NCBI GenBank assembly: GCA_002633025.1
Contig: NMRB01001094.1
Coordinates: 68,594 to 132,593, forward strand
Reading direction: 5' to 3'
Source of the DNA: Notospermus geniculatus
Taxonomy: Eukaryota; Nemertea; Pilidiophora; Heteronemertea; Lineidae
Length of the DNA stretch: 64,000 nucleotides
The notes beneath the pieces were generated by a model. It saw nothing but the letters and a program-made list of their open reading frames with translations. It was not told the DNA's origin and did not search any database. This document shows, piece after piece, positions 24,770-36,543 of the stretch. Position 1 is the stretch's first letter; every line of letters begins with the position of its first letter. The translations under genes were made by a program, and so were the position numbers.

Positions 24770-26260
24770 ACAGGATGCAAGGCAACATTTTGGGTCGTGA
24801 CTAGTTTGCACAATCCGATATTCCAGCTTCGTCTCTGGGGTTCCTTGGGTGTGCTTTGGTGCACCCCAGGTCCCATACCGCACATAGGTCATGCAACCCA
24901 GGTGGGGTATGGGCGAAAGACGGTCTTTGAGACTCTTGTCGCTTGCTGTGCTTGTTAGTTGTTGCACTTTTGCAACCCTGCCAGAGTCTACATGTCCTGC
25001 AGCATCTGCCTTGGCGACTGACTGTCTACTGCCAGTTCCAGAACACTCACTCAGTGAGATGGCCACCATCTGGACCTCCCTTAGAAAAGCACCTCTTGAC
25101 TAGACTGCCTACCCCCTTGACCTCCCTAACCACGGACTTTAGGGTACCGAGGGTCCCCACAGCAATAGGGATCACGTTGACACGAAATCCCTGGTGGGTT
25201 GCGGTAAGGTCAGTTGCTAGAGCTTGGTACTTTCGACGTTTCTCGTCCGCCCTTTCGATGACTGTGGCGTCCGAGCAGACCACAATCTCGACAAGGTCCT
25301 GTTCATAGATACCATCGGATCCCATTGCACCTTGACCCGTTTACCGTTGAAGTTCTGGCCACATCTGCGCGAGAGATCCTATGCTCCTGTCCGTACTGAA
25401 CGCAATACGGCCTGCACCACATTGTCGTGGCGCATTTTGTACATGGACCAACTGCTCGTTTCGCAGCCTATCAATACGTGACCTAAGCTTCCGACCGTTT
25501 TCCTACATAATCTGCATGTGGGATCAACCTGTTGATGGGAGTACGTGGCTACGGTACCCCCTCGTCATCATTGTCCCATCTTGGGGAGTCATTGTGACTG
25601 CAGCGGTCTCCGACCTTACGTTCCCCTGTCACTTTACTCCAATCATAGGCCTGTGGACCTGGATTGAATCTTCGGAACCGCCCGTGTACCATCTTGTCTC
25701 GTAATTGTTGAAGCAGCAGCACGCGCATCTGCTTCACCATGGCCAGACCTTGCCATGCTGGGCATTCGGGGGATTGGCCATGTGCTGTGTGCAAATGTTT
25801 GGCTATCGACAGTACGTCTCTTGTTGTGTGCCATCAGTTCAAGGCGTAGTTCATCTCTTCACAGGCTCTGGAGACGAAGGGATCGCTACTTTGGGTGAGT
25901 ATTCCCCGAGGGACACTGTAAACTGATCCTCTGCTGTTTCAGGTGGCCTCAGTCCGAGGCTCCTGTCTTTTTTGGAGACGTACATGCATTCTACAGCTTG
26001 GGCTCTATACCACCCTCGCTGACGTCTCAAGATACCTCTAGCCTTCCGCTTGAGTCTTGCGAGTTCGGTCTTCCCCCACCCTGCACCGCCTTCCTATGAA
26101 ATAGTTACGGAAGAGGCCGACACAACTTTGGTTGTACGCCTTGGTTTTGTTGGCCAGGTTAAGTCAGACTTCCATATCTTTTCCACTTGGTCAAGATACT
26201 ACCAGTTTGCACTTCTTTTGTTGTTGACATCAGTTTGGTTTAATCGCAATGCACATCACG
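24770..26260 (-). pseudogene. Non-LTR retrotransposon remnant, reverse transcriptase C-terminus plus restriction-like nuclease
   Basis: A minus-strand remnant of a LINE polyprotein, read from high to low coordinates. At about 25862-26110 a block with a basic KTELARLKRKARGILRR stretch and the signature MYVSKKDRSLGLR matches the thumb/linker after the reverse transcriptase of R2/NeSL-like and related invertebrate elements. At 25463-25516 a zinc motif C-x2-C-x8-H-x4-C (CRLC...H...C) is followed by a MRHDNVV helix, as in elements with a C-terminal restriction-like endonuclease. At 25047-25325 an acidic EQDLVEIVV strand and ERADEKRRKYQ fit the nuclease core, ending in VNVIPIAVGTLGTL. The blocks lie in different frames with stops between them and the catalytic reverse transcriptase core is missing, so it is dead and 5'-truncated. 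About 24770-25046 would be 3' sequence. In a live element the protein nicks target DNA and primes reverse transcription there. Family assignment is from motif recall, not a search. Confidence 0.8.
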
Positions 26261-26967
26261 CCACGATCTTTCCCTGGGATGAGCCAGCCTGGTCCGTCGT
26301 ATTTGAAACTGAGACCCTCAGAATTCAAAAATTGTCAGACAGTGGCCAAGGCGTTGTGTATCAGCTTGTAGATTAGTGGTTCACCCACGATAGACCCAAT
26401 ACCCATTTCATTCAAGGAATCATACTGAAGTCAAATTGAACAAACAAGTGACAGCTAATTGCCTTTCAACATGTTGAACTGAATTTCCTTTCTCAGGAAG
26501 CATCTTCAAGTGGAAATAACACTTGAAACGACTCGCAGAATTTCAAATGACGACCAGGAAAGTTGAATGGAATTTGCAGGCATGTCATTTGCTACGAGCT
26601 TATGACATTCAAGACGCTCAAAAGATGGCAGTAGTACAATGTCCAATTCTCCCAATTTGGAGAAATGTTGTGTTCCCTCTTGTCGAATATGACAAAGAGC
26701 TCAGTCTTAGGGTTGTGATAAACAGCTTAATCTTGAAAGGGTTAATAAAAAGTGCATTCAATGCTATTTAATCTAATTAATCCCAAATCCATTAAACCCA
26801 CAATCAATCAATCACATAGCATGAAATGAAAACTTTTGTCTTTAATTAACTTTTGAAAATTCGCCGACTGCAGCAAGATTGTCTTTCGCGATGAGATTAG
26901 TCGTTTCTCCTTGTCCATGATATTTTAAACAGTATAAATCAGAAACTGATGGAGATACATTCAGAGC
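26261..26967. other. Non-coding AT-rich stretch
   Basis: No repeat or exon recognised. An 82-codon plus frame at 26523-26771 has no identifiable domain. Confidence 0.4.
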
Positions 26968-27215
26968 TTGGCTGGGAAGACGTTGCACCAAGGCAAACCC
27001 AGGTTCAACACCTGGTCAGCTGAGGTACACCTTGCACCAAGACAAACAGGGTCAACACCTGTCTTGGCTCAGATAGACATGCGACCAAGGCAATCCAGGA
27101 TTAACACCTGGCTGGGCTCGGGTAGACCTGGCACAAAGGCAATCCAGGGTCAACACCTGGTCAGGCTAAGTTAGACCTGGGACCAAGGCAATCGAGGTTC
27201 GATGCCTGGCTAGGC
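26968..27215. repeat. 49-bp tandem array with T-arm-like hairpins
   Basis: Five units spaced 47, 49, 49 and 49 bp. Each unit contains a 5-bp stem, a 7-base loop and a 5-bp stem: at 26999 CCAGG-TTCAACA-CCTGG, at 27046 ACAGG-GTCAACA-CCTGT, at 27095 CCAGG-ATTAACA-CCTGG, at 27144 CCAGG-GTCAACA-CCTGG, and at 27193 CGAGG-TTCGATG-CCTGG with one mismatch. This is the geometry of a tRNA T-arm, and several loops approach the B-box GGTTCRANNCC. Unit 2 changes both sides of one base pair. It may derive from a tandemly amplified tRNA-like fragment. The open frame through it is a by-product. Confidence 0.85.
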
Positions 27216-28274
27216 TCAAAATAATATTGGCATAGAATTTGAATTCAAACTAAAAAAATTTAAATTCAAATTTTGCTAAAACTCTGAAAGAGTCTCAAAG
27301 AGTAGAATCCAAACACCGGCCATGATATCTTTAATGGAATCCCATAATGTGTAGTGTAAGTGGCCTGTTTCATCCAAATGGGCTTCTTCGATTGCTCTCA
27401 AATGTCAATACAGATCAAAGGAAAATGTTTGTCTCGTCAAATGGGCCCGTTTCACTAATGCACTATGCCAAATTGGGTTTGTATGTTACAGTTGTAGTCT
27501 TAGGGGCAGACAGAATGACACGGCCTTCCCACGAATTAATCCTGATACAAAATTTTCAGACACTTTAAAGTGCCATTACGAGTAGCTTTTGCTATTAGGA
27601 GACATTTTACGTCGTGTTTTATAAATATAATATGCTTCGTTTCTTCTTGGTACACGATGTTTTAAGTAGACCAGACGCATTAGCCTTTAGTGTAAGGAAT
27701 ACGCTGTATGATTGAACGATTTTCGAATTCTGAGTTTCTTTGAAATACTGGCCCAAGATGCATTAGGGAAGGCTTTGAAGACAGTTTGAGAGCTTCCTGC
27801 ATCATAAAATTCCATAAACTGAAGAAATCAGGTTGCCATGGTTTTATATTGTACAAAAATTTCGGTTGCAATTCAGGCTCGCCGTCTTTCCGTCCAATTT
27901 GTTCTCCAGCAATATTTCCTCACATGAAACTGAAGGTGACGGCGACGGCCAACTGTAATGGCCGCCGTAATTGGCTCAGCTTTACCATAACTGGATCACT
28001 CGAAAACTTAATGGCATTTTCCGAGATGACATCTTGAATTAGGTTTGTGACAAAATCTTTGACAGGCGTTCTGCCTAATGCACTGTCTCATGAGCTTGAT
28101 TCATGCCAATGATGCACAAAAAGATGGCAAATCAGGAATATCCTAAATTTCAAATTTAAAACGGATGTTTTGATAAACCTAAGATCCGATTATGATGCAG
28201 TGTCTAATGTTTCGTTCAAAGCTATGGAGATTTATAGATTTTTACCGAAGCTGTCACAATTCTTTAATGTGCAT
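27216..28274. other. Non-coding AT-rich stretch
   Basis: Begins with AT-rich palindromic words (TTTGAATTCAAA, AAATTTAAATT). No gene, RNA or repeat family recognised. Confidence 0.45.
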
Positions 28275-29034
28275 TTCAAGTGTGAAATTGCTACGTGACG
28301 TAAAGCTTCTCTTGCTCTAAAACATCAACATCATCACTTTTTTAGTTTTTTCTGAATATAATGGCTTTCATGTTAACCTTATGTGTCAACCACTATCATG
28401 ACTATCACCCCCTACCGATTTTTGTAAATGAGGTTGATGAAGGAGGAAGAGACTTTTGGTTCAAGGGAAGAACGCCTGCCTTGCAGTGGGAATCTGGGTT
28501 TGATTTGCCGTTGCAGTGTCAATTGTTATTTGGAGACTGTATGCAAACCTGGACGAAAGATCGAGAAGTGTACATGTGATGGGGGTCGGAGACTGGTACT
28601 GTTTCGTATAAGGAGTGGTTGTCACCGGACGAACCGACATAGACCACAGCAGTGATGATGGGGTCACTTTTTCCATAGCGCCATCTACAAGCGACTATGC
28701 AATCCCAGGTGCACCCATTTATTTCTATGGATCAGTTTCAAAAGCTTTTTCCAGCAGCTAAATTGGTTGTGTTCTGTAAGTCGACAACGCCGGTAATGGT
28801 GCATCGTTAATACCACTTATAATCCATCATTCAATATGATCCTCTTTGAGGGATTAGACTTTAAAACAAAGGACCACAGGATCAGAGGCAAAACTTCAAA
28901 AGTTTTCTAAGGTATCCAATATGCAGTTAGATATCCTGACTGTTTTGGGAGCAAAAAACATGGCACAGAAATGTTAAGGCCAAAGTCTCTTAGGAGAAGA
29001 TGCCAGAAAAATTGAACCCCGTTGGTATACACAA
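28275..29034. repeat. Contig-end duplication D2, copy 1 (empty site)
   Basis: A 760-bp block from TTCAAGTGTGAAATTGC to GTTGGTATACACAA, ending directly at the N at 29035. Copy 2 starts directly after that N. Removing one 169-bp insertion from copy 2 gives exactly 760 bp, with only scattered substitutions. The open frames here, one of 72 codons at 28361-28579, are broken in copy 2 by the insertion. Confidence 0.92.
28455..28512 (+). mobile_element. SINE family C-like head
   Basis: TTTTGGTTCAAGGGAAGAACGC and CTGGGTTTGATTTGCC approximate the A- and B-boxes and share CGCCTGCC with the head near 12600. The allele at 29216-29273 has TTCGATT and so a better B-box. Ends not determined. Confidence 0.4.
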
Positions 29035-29035
29035 N
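29035..29035. other. Ambiguous base at a duplication junction
   Basis: A lone N exactly between the two 760-bp copies of D2, so probably an unmerged contig overlap, not real intervening sequence. Confidence 0.9.
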
Positions 29036-29964
29036 TTCAAGTGTGAAATTGCTACGTGACGTAAAGCTTCTCTTGCTCTAAAACATCAACATCATCACTT
29101 TTTTAGTTTTTTCTGAATATAATGGCTTTCATGTTAACCTTATGTGTCAACCACTATCATGACTATCACCCCCTACCGATTTTTGTAAATGAGGTTGACG
29201 AAGGAGGAAGAGACTTTTGGTTCAAGGGAAGAACGCCTGCCTTGCAGTGGGAATCTGGGTTCGATTTGCCGTTGCAGTGTCAATAGGAGCAGTCAGCCGC
29301 GCATATTGCTAACAGATGGCAGCACAGTCTTAGCGGACCAAATGTACAGGAAATCTATTATGATCGCTGCTCGATCGATAATGACTGGGTCCGCTAGATG
29401 CATTGAATTGGGCCCTTGTGACACCTAGTGGTCAACTTGCTGACAGCTCCTATTGTTATTTGGAGACTGTATGCAAACCTGGACGAAAGATCGAGAAGTT
29501 TACATGTAATGGGGGTCGGAGACTGGTACTCTTTCGTATAAGGAGTGGTTGTCACCGGACGAACTGACATCGACAACAGCAGTGATGATGGGGTCAATTT
29601 TTCCACAGTGCCATCTACAAGCGACTATGCAATCCCAGGTGCACCCATTTACTTCTATGGATCAGTTTCAAAAGCTTTTTCCAGCAGCTAAATTGGTTGT
29701 GTTCTGTAAGTCGACAACGCCGGTAATGGCGCATCGTTAATACCACTTATAATCCATCATTCAATATGATCCTCTTTGAGGGATTAGACTTTAAAACAAA
29801 GGACCACAGGATCAGAGGCAAAACTTCAAAAGTTTTCTAAGGTATCCAATATGCAGTTAGATATCCTGACTGTTTTGGGAGCAAAAAACATGGCGCAGAA
29901 ATGTTAAGGCCAAAGTCTCTTAGGAGAAGATGCCAGAAAAATTGAACCCCGTTGGTATACACAA
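29036..29964. repeat. Contig-end duplication D2, copy 2 (filled site)
   Basis: Copy 2 of 28275-29034, 929 bp long, which is 760 bp plus the 169-bp insertion. The window then continues into single-copy sequence after ACACAA. Confidence 0.92.
29285..29451. mobile_element. 167-bp MITE with AT target duplication
   Basis: Inverted ends AGGAGCAGTCAGC (left) and the complement of the right end AGGAGCTGTCAGC, one mismatch in 13. The empty site in copy 1 reads GTCAATTGTTATT. The filled site reads GTCAAT, the element, then ATTGTTATT, so the target duplication is AT. Two-base AT duplications are known for ISL2EU-type transposons; that affiliation is an inference. No coding capacity. The interior holds a short palindrome TCGATCGA. 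Confidence 0.88.
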
Positions 29965-31743
29965 GGAAGTATCTGACTCTGTTGACAATTGATAGGCACA
30001 TCCCGTCTCTGATAACCCCACGGTGCAAGAATGTCTTGGTAACGGTGCACCCCTCTTTTACCCTTGGTAGATGTCAAAGGCAATCCGGAATGGAAAATGG
30101 CACCCATGTGAAACACAGTATAACTACATCCCTACTGGCCAAGATGGCAGGACACATCTCTCGCCCAGGTGGTAGAGCAACAGAAGATCCCCGGTGTGGC
30201 TCTTTACTTCTTTACACATGCAATCCCTCAAATCTTCTCCCGAATGGGATCCCGACCAGAGAGTGAGAGTGTCAGTTAGGCCACGGACCCGCCCATCAGG
30301 TCAACTTCCCAATTCATTATTGATATAGATCACTTTTGGAACTACAGTGGCACTGTTGCAACCTGCCTCTGCATCACCCACCAGCCCTCTAAATCTTGAA
30401 CAACCTGCCTCCACATGTACTCCACCACCCTCGCATCCTTAACAACTGTACAACTGTTCGCCTGCCATGACTGACTGATTCAAAAGCTTATTTTACTGAC
30501 TTTGAACGTAAACGCTGTACTCGCGACTCCTCTCTATCAAGACAAATCGGTTTTTAATGCAAGATAATGCCATCGATTGGATTACTTGTCTTTTGAGTTG
30601 GTGCGGGTTTAGACAACCTTAACCCCGCATCCTGGGCACGGATTGGACACATCAGTTCGGGAAAGTGCAAATTCTGCTTTGCGTCATACGATTGGAATTC
30701 GGCAGTGTCGTTCCAGTCAACAATGCAGAATTCAACAACGGGGCAAGCCGTATTCCACACAATATCAAATATCAGTGCCATATCGTTCTTCTCCTCCTAA
30801 CAGGTGGTGACGCCATCCAAGGTGTCCTTTCAGCATGAGTCTCGGCCCTGCATGTACTCTTTATGCCTAACAATGCCAGAAGTGTGTTAATTCTGCATCT
30901 AACTGGCGAAATGTTGCTGAAATCCACACTGTGTTACGAGATGCAGAACTCCGCAGTTTGCTGAACTGACACGTGGACCATCAATGAAGGTTGGAGGGAA
31001 TGCGAAGAAATGGTATACCAGTAGGCCTACTCCTAGCAGCATCGCTGGGGACATCAAAGAGGACAATGTGAATCGTCAATGAAAGGTGGAGGCCGAGAAT
31101 GCAAGGGAAGTAATATTTATATTCTTGACAGCACGACTGGGGGACATCGACAGAATGGGTGCACGTGAAGTTTAGGGGGAACTCTTCACCCAGAATGGCC
31201 CATGGCCCAGAATTAAAAAAAGATTTTCTGGGCCCACCACAAACAGTGATTCATCTTTGTAATTCCAGTGCACAGATTTGAATTTGAACAATGCCAACTT
31301 GACACGTAGAAAATTCTACAAACATCCGGTACCTGCTTTAACTTGCGATTTAGTGATTTAATTCTGCATCATTTGCATGAAATTCATTGGCTGCATTTCT
31401 AGGAAGGACAGGCAGAACATCTGTTCATGCTGACAATAAGATTAAACTGTCTGAATTGATTGTTTTAACTGTTTCAATGACATGGTTTTTGTGCAAGTTA
31501 AATCACGTTAGATTGCAGTGTTCGAAGATTTCTTGAGTTTATCAGCAGCAAAATTGACAAAATCAAAACCAAACCATGCCTTACTTGGTGAGACCATAAG
31601 ACTAATGTGATGGGAACCAGCAGGTTGTCAAAGCCACTTTGGTGGGCCCTAATATGTCTTGTGTGCCGTGTGACGGGTTTGATGTGCAGGTCACCTACGA
31701 GTAAAACTTTTCGGGGTGGAACTCCTACTCCGGTAGCCTATTA
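29965..31743. other. Non-coding stretch
   Basis: No gene recognised. A possible worn polymerase III element lies near 30140-30290 (TCTCGCCCAGGTGGTAGAGC is A-box-like), too weak to call separately. Confidence 0.4.
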
Positions 31744-31871
31744 CAGAAGCCAAAGCATTGTCCCTGGTAAGTATGGAAGAGGCCACCTCAAGCTTCTCAT
31801 GTTTCTCACTTGATGGGGTCTTACACTTGCCCTTCGAAAGATGCAAGGTACAAGGCAGCATGCCTTACTGT
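31744..31871 (-). mobile_element. SINE family A, copy 4, truncated
   Basis: Only the body survives (GTATGGAAGAGGCCACCTCA, TTGATGGGGTCTTACACTTG). The tRNA-like head that should follow on the right is replaced by a 30-bp tandem repeat. Confidence 0.75.
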
Positions 31872-32035
31872 CACCATCCATCTTCCAAGCAGACGTATGA
31901 CAGACAGCCAACCTCCAGGCACTAGTATGACGGACAGCCAACCTCCAACCACAAGTGACACTATCCAACTTCCACGCACATGTCTGACAGACAGCCACCC
32001 TCCACCAACAACTGTAAGACATCCAACGTCACAAG
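31872..32035. repeat. Minisatellite, about 5 units of roughly 30 bp
   Basis: Units resemble TATGACAGACAGCCAACCTC followed by CA-rich spacer. The clearest start at 31895 and 31925, with diverged units at about 31955, 31983 and 32012. It begins inside the truncated SINE, so it may have grown from SINE sequence. The minus-strand frame with a repeating ten-residue pattern is a by-product of the 30-bp period. Confidence 0.8.
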
Positions 32036-33391
32036 ACCACAGGCCACCCTCAAAAATGACAACTGATCACTGTGAATCAAATTCTAAAAACAACCTCTTA
32101 GCTAATTAGAGCATCGTCAGGATTCGTTAGAGTTGCTGCCATGAATCCCCATCCAATTATCCCCTCGGTTAATTATATTACAGGCAAGGTCGTTAGGCTT
32201 ATTTTGCACTTAATTAGTAGAAGAAAGAGTATCAGAATGGATTACTGAGAATGAACATCACTGATTAGAGGCTAAATGGATTTTCAAATTAATTTTCTGA
32301 AAATCAAGACTGGAGGAGTCTGTGGTTACTATTTTTGTCTCATTAATTTCTATGATGTCCTGGCTTATTATTTCACATTATAATCAGCCCTACGGCTTTC
32401 AGTTTTTCTGAACTTTGTGTAAAATGTGAAGTGAGGATCAAATTGGGCAGATGACATAGAGTGGGAATGTCTTTCGAGGACAGGAATATAAGGTGTGTCA
32501 CAATTTTAAGCCTCTTTTGAATCTCACAGGTTGGTGCCTCAAAACTCGTGAGGGAATAAAAACAACTCCTTACAGCAAAGGCAGTCTGCCTTGATCTGCC
32601 TGGAGTCAACTCTAGTTGCTTTGTGAAACAAGAAATGGGGACAACCTGTGGCTTGGCCTGATGAGCCACATTTAACTTGAGCCCATTTGCCCCTATAGCA
32701 TACCACATACGACAGTAATCTCGCAAAGTTACCGTTAGAGTGCCACCAGATCTTGCCATCTCATCTTATTCTTCCATTACCCCGCATACACTTTTCTCAT
32801 GGAAAGGAAATTAATTGAAAGAGAGCTTGAGTCCCAGAACAAGCAGGCTCAATGCACAATCATGCACGTTGGTGATCATGTGGGGTTTCCACTGCCGATG
32901 AACCAAATCTATCCGCCGGCTTCCTGATTCAATATGAAAATGGAAGGCTACATTGAAAGCCATGGATATACGAGGCATCGGCTGATTTAGGATAGCAAAA
33001 TAGACTATTTAGCTTGAATGGGGTAAAATGATGGGTTATATGGGCGGGTTGACGTTAACTAAAAGATGGAGACGGAGAAATGATTTAGATAGAGTTGGCA
33101 ATAGAACGAGCAAACAATTTGAATGAGATGACAAATGCATCGCTATTTCTGAGGCCGCACCAACATTGGAAAGTAAAATAAGAAAACTAGGTTTAGTGTG
33201 TGCTCATGTATCACTGCTGTTTTGTGTTTGTAACTTTCTTGGGAACCTAGAAGATCACTTCACTTCCATCTGATGATGTGCAAAGACTGACCGGGACAAC
33301 CACTTCATTTTCACCTCATGGTGTCTAAAGGCCAACCTGGCAAGACCTCACTGAAGAGAATTTTGCTCTTTTCTCATCATGATGTACATAC
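32036..33391. other. Non-coding AT-rich stretch
   Basis: No exon recognised. The minus-strand frame 32373-32759 (128 codons) has no domain I can name. 32090-32350 is dense in TTAATTA-type cores and is a candidate regulatory block. Confidence 0.4.
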
Positions 33392-33515
33392 CGGTGTCTT
33401 CCCATTTCGCCCTTTCCCAATTCGCCCCCTAATGGTTATTGGTTAGGGTTAGCTACCAGTATTTAATGGATTTTCTGTTAGGGGGCGAAATGGGAAGGGG
33501 CGAAGTGGGAATCCA
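33392..33515. mobile_element. Telomere-motif MITE, family M1, copy 3 (best preserved)
   Basis: About 40-bp inverted ends: left TTCCCATTTCGCCCTTTCCC against the complement of the right end TTCCCACTTCGCCCCTTCCC, continuing as AATTCGCCCCCTAA. The interior carries GGTTAGGGTTAG, a telomere-like motif in the opposite orientation to copies 1 and 2. High arm similarity suggests this is the youngest copy here. Its right arm is G-rich enough to form a quadruplex. Confidence 0.85.
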
Positions 33516-36481
33516 CGATGGCCGAACTTCACCTGTTCGCTATGATGAACCAAGCCCAGGAGATAACTTGCATGATGTCCCAACATCCAATGAATTCAAA
33601 GACCACGCTCCCCACGACAGCCAAACGAAAAGAATACCTCCACATGACATAGCGAATCCTTGTCAAACAGCAGACGCCTGCCCCACAGCCTTTCATGTAC
33701 GATATATTCGGCAACAACAAATCTCCCATGCAATTAATTTCCGACATTGAATTCCACAAAAAAAGTTGTTCTTGTTTGACAAAGCACAACGGACACAATT
33801 GATTTGCACGAACTAATGAAACCCCCCATATTTGTTCGAATCAATTTACTTGGTTCTGATTAATACCTTGGTCTGCAATGGCTAATTCCGTAGTAACTGA
33901 TTCTGGAGGGGAAATGAGAACGCCACAGCCTGGTGAGCTCAGGAGATGGAATAAGCAGGATAGACCGCGATAGCGAAAACGTGGCCACTCTGAACATATA
34001 GTGATGGATAAGAAATAGGCTTGTGCATAGCCTTAAGTATATTAGAGACTGTGAGATCGGTAATGGTAGTTTCGTGTCCGTATCAGAAAATGCATCGGTC
34101 ACCCATCCATATACTAACATGTTCTACTTTGTTTAACTTCAAGCTCAAAGGCCAACGCGCCTGGGCCATAAAGGAAATCCTCTGGCTGGTGAGTTAAACC
34201 GTGCCATAACTGGGGGTACCGTACACATAGCTGACAAAACACGTAGATATATTAAAAAGTGTCTAGTTGTCGGGTTCCCAGTGGCAACACCGGTGCAATG
34301 TCTGGGCCCCCAATACATCGAGAGGCCCTTCTACACCAATTCAATGCATAAGATTCGGTGCATCTTTTTGTTCCTGGACCCCCTCATTCACAATTCATTG
34401 CAGACACACCTCACACAGAGACCAGCAAATTGTCGTACCCACTCATTCCATGTTGCTGAAATTAAATTTGCCAATCATTAGCCTGTATAAACTAGGAGAA
34501 AAAGTAATTAATTTAGCGGCATTGTCATGACTACCGTTCAAAGTCCACACAATTAGGGGTCCGTGCCACCAAATATGTTACGCGGCTCACATTTGATTGT
34601 CGGGAGTAGCGAGTGGATGGCCGTTGCACCTAATCTATCACACGAATACATTAGTTAATGTTTGTAGGATCCCTACTTCCCTGATGACAATCTGCCAATG
34701 CATTAGCAGGAAGAGTTTCATATCACTGGAATACTGGCCTCATCATCAACTGCTCTCAGTCCACAGACTTGCTGGTTGGAGCTGGTTAAGTAAGGGAAGA
34801 GTCAGGCTCGCCATTCTTGCTCAGTTGTTAAGGTTTTCCTTCAGTCTTAGCATCTTTTATAAATTCACATTCAATTGTTGAGATTTTCCTTCAGCTTATC
34901 ATTTTTGAAATTTTTCTCTCAAAAGAGAGTATGCTTTCCCGGAGTGCTGTATCTCAAATCCAAATTTCATGTAGGCCCTTAAAAAGTGAAAACAAAGCAG
35001 GGGAATGAACGAGCGAGTACCGTATCCCTAATTTAACCATCTTTTCATTGCCAGGCATCGAATTGATGTAGAAGACATTGCTTTTGTCTTTTGTCTCTTC
35101 TACATAGCGCCTGAGGAAGACCCCGATTGGGGTCGAAAATTTGCGAAATATTCGGAGACGACTTTCCAATTTATTGTATACTGTGTGTCATTTTTGTGCT
35201 GTTTTTTTTTATAGCTTTTGTCTTTTGAGTGGGAAAATTGGATGGTACACTTTCTATCTTGGTATTATCAATCATAGTGCAATTTCAGGAGATGAGCCCT
35301 AACGTTCCTGACTGTCTAAATCCATGTCTTCTTTGTGTAAGAATGAGAATACAGGGTTAAGGCGGCACGTGTCGCCCTCACAACCAATTATAATGAGAAT
35401 CAACTGAAGCAGCCAGCGGTACAACTCGGCATTTAAATGGTTTCAACAAGCATTTAATGAAAGGTTTTGAGGGTGAAGACCCTCCATGGCCATTGTTGGA
35501 TGATCTTAAGCAAGTGATACCCTAGCGTGGCCCTCCCCCTGTTTGTGAGGGCACAATAGCAATTAGAACACCATCAACATCCCTTGGGGTTTAATTTGAC
35601 AATAAAGGACCTGTTACCAAGTGAAGTATCAAGTGTCAAAATCCATGGCAACTGGTTGTTAATGTTAACAGATTTGGCAGATGATTCAGAATATGAAAAG
35701 AACAAATCAAGGCGATAATTAGCTTTATTCAAAATAATGGTAAGTGTTGAGAGGATATTTTTCTGTCCAGAGGATAGTTTTTCAGCACACTTTTCAAGGA
35801 TAATTGGGCTGGGTGACACTTGTCTCTTGAGGAGGAACCATGGCCCATCTTGTCCATCGTTTGTGCCCCAAGGAAAGAGTACACTTCGAAGACAGTTGGG
35901 TTACCTGAAACTTGCCGTGGTCTGAGATGGGACCCTTGTCCAGCTCATTTGACAGAGCACAGCTTGGACTTTTCCTGGGCTGCTATCTCTTGCAGGGTTG
36001 GCCAATCGTATCACTGGACCAGGAGGCCTGCTCTCATGGAAGTGGAAGATCCATCAGCATGGACATGACGAACCCTGCTTGAATGCCCTTGCCCCTCCCT
36101 AAGGATTACCAGCCACATTTTGCAGCGCACTTAGATCTTAAACCTTCCATGATGAAACGATAATCTACCCCATCATTTCTTTAATTAGACTGTGCACTGA
36201 AAGCGGCATTGGTGTCTGGGTATTGATAACTCATTACAGGATGCATGATTAATATCATATCAAAATTAAATGTCATGAAATAATTGCATTTTCATATTTA
36301 TGGGTTGACCTCAGAGCTGCAATTGAATACATCAAGGAATATTGAGTAACAAGTACCAGGGTTCGTTCTCGGCCTGGTACCGTAGATGTTTCAAAGGTTG
36401 AGAAAGTTGTGATGTAGGCCAATGTTCTCTCTCTCTCATGGGAGTTCTTGCGACAGGATGTTTTTATTTTATTAGATTTTT
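33516..36481. other. Non-coding stretch
   Basis: Short frames only. GAGGAAGACCCCGATTGGGGTCG near 35112 contains a compact palindrome (GACCCCGATTGGGGTC), probably repeat-derived. No gene or RNA recognised. Confidence 0.4.
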
Positions 36482-36543
36482 TCATCGGTGCCAAAGCCAA
36501 AGCATTATTGGCCCTGATGAGTATAGGAGAAGCCATCTCAAAC
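36482..36543 (-). mobile_element. SINE family A, copy 5, short fragment
   Basis: About 62 bp of the tail-side body (CATCGGTGCCAAAGCCAAAG to GAGAAGCCATCTCA), ending abruptly with no tRNA-like head. A truncated or decayed insertion. Confidence 0.7.
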
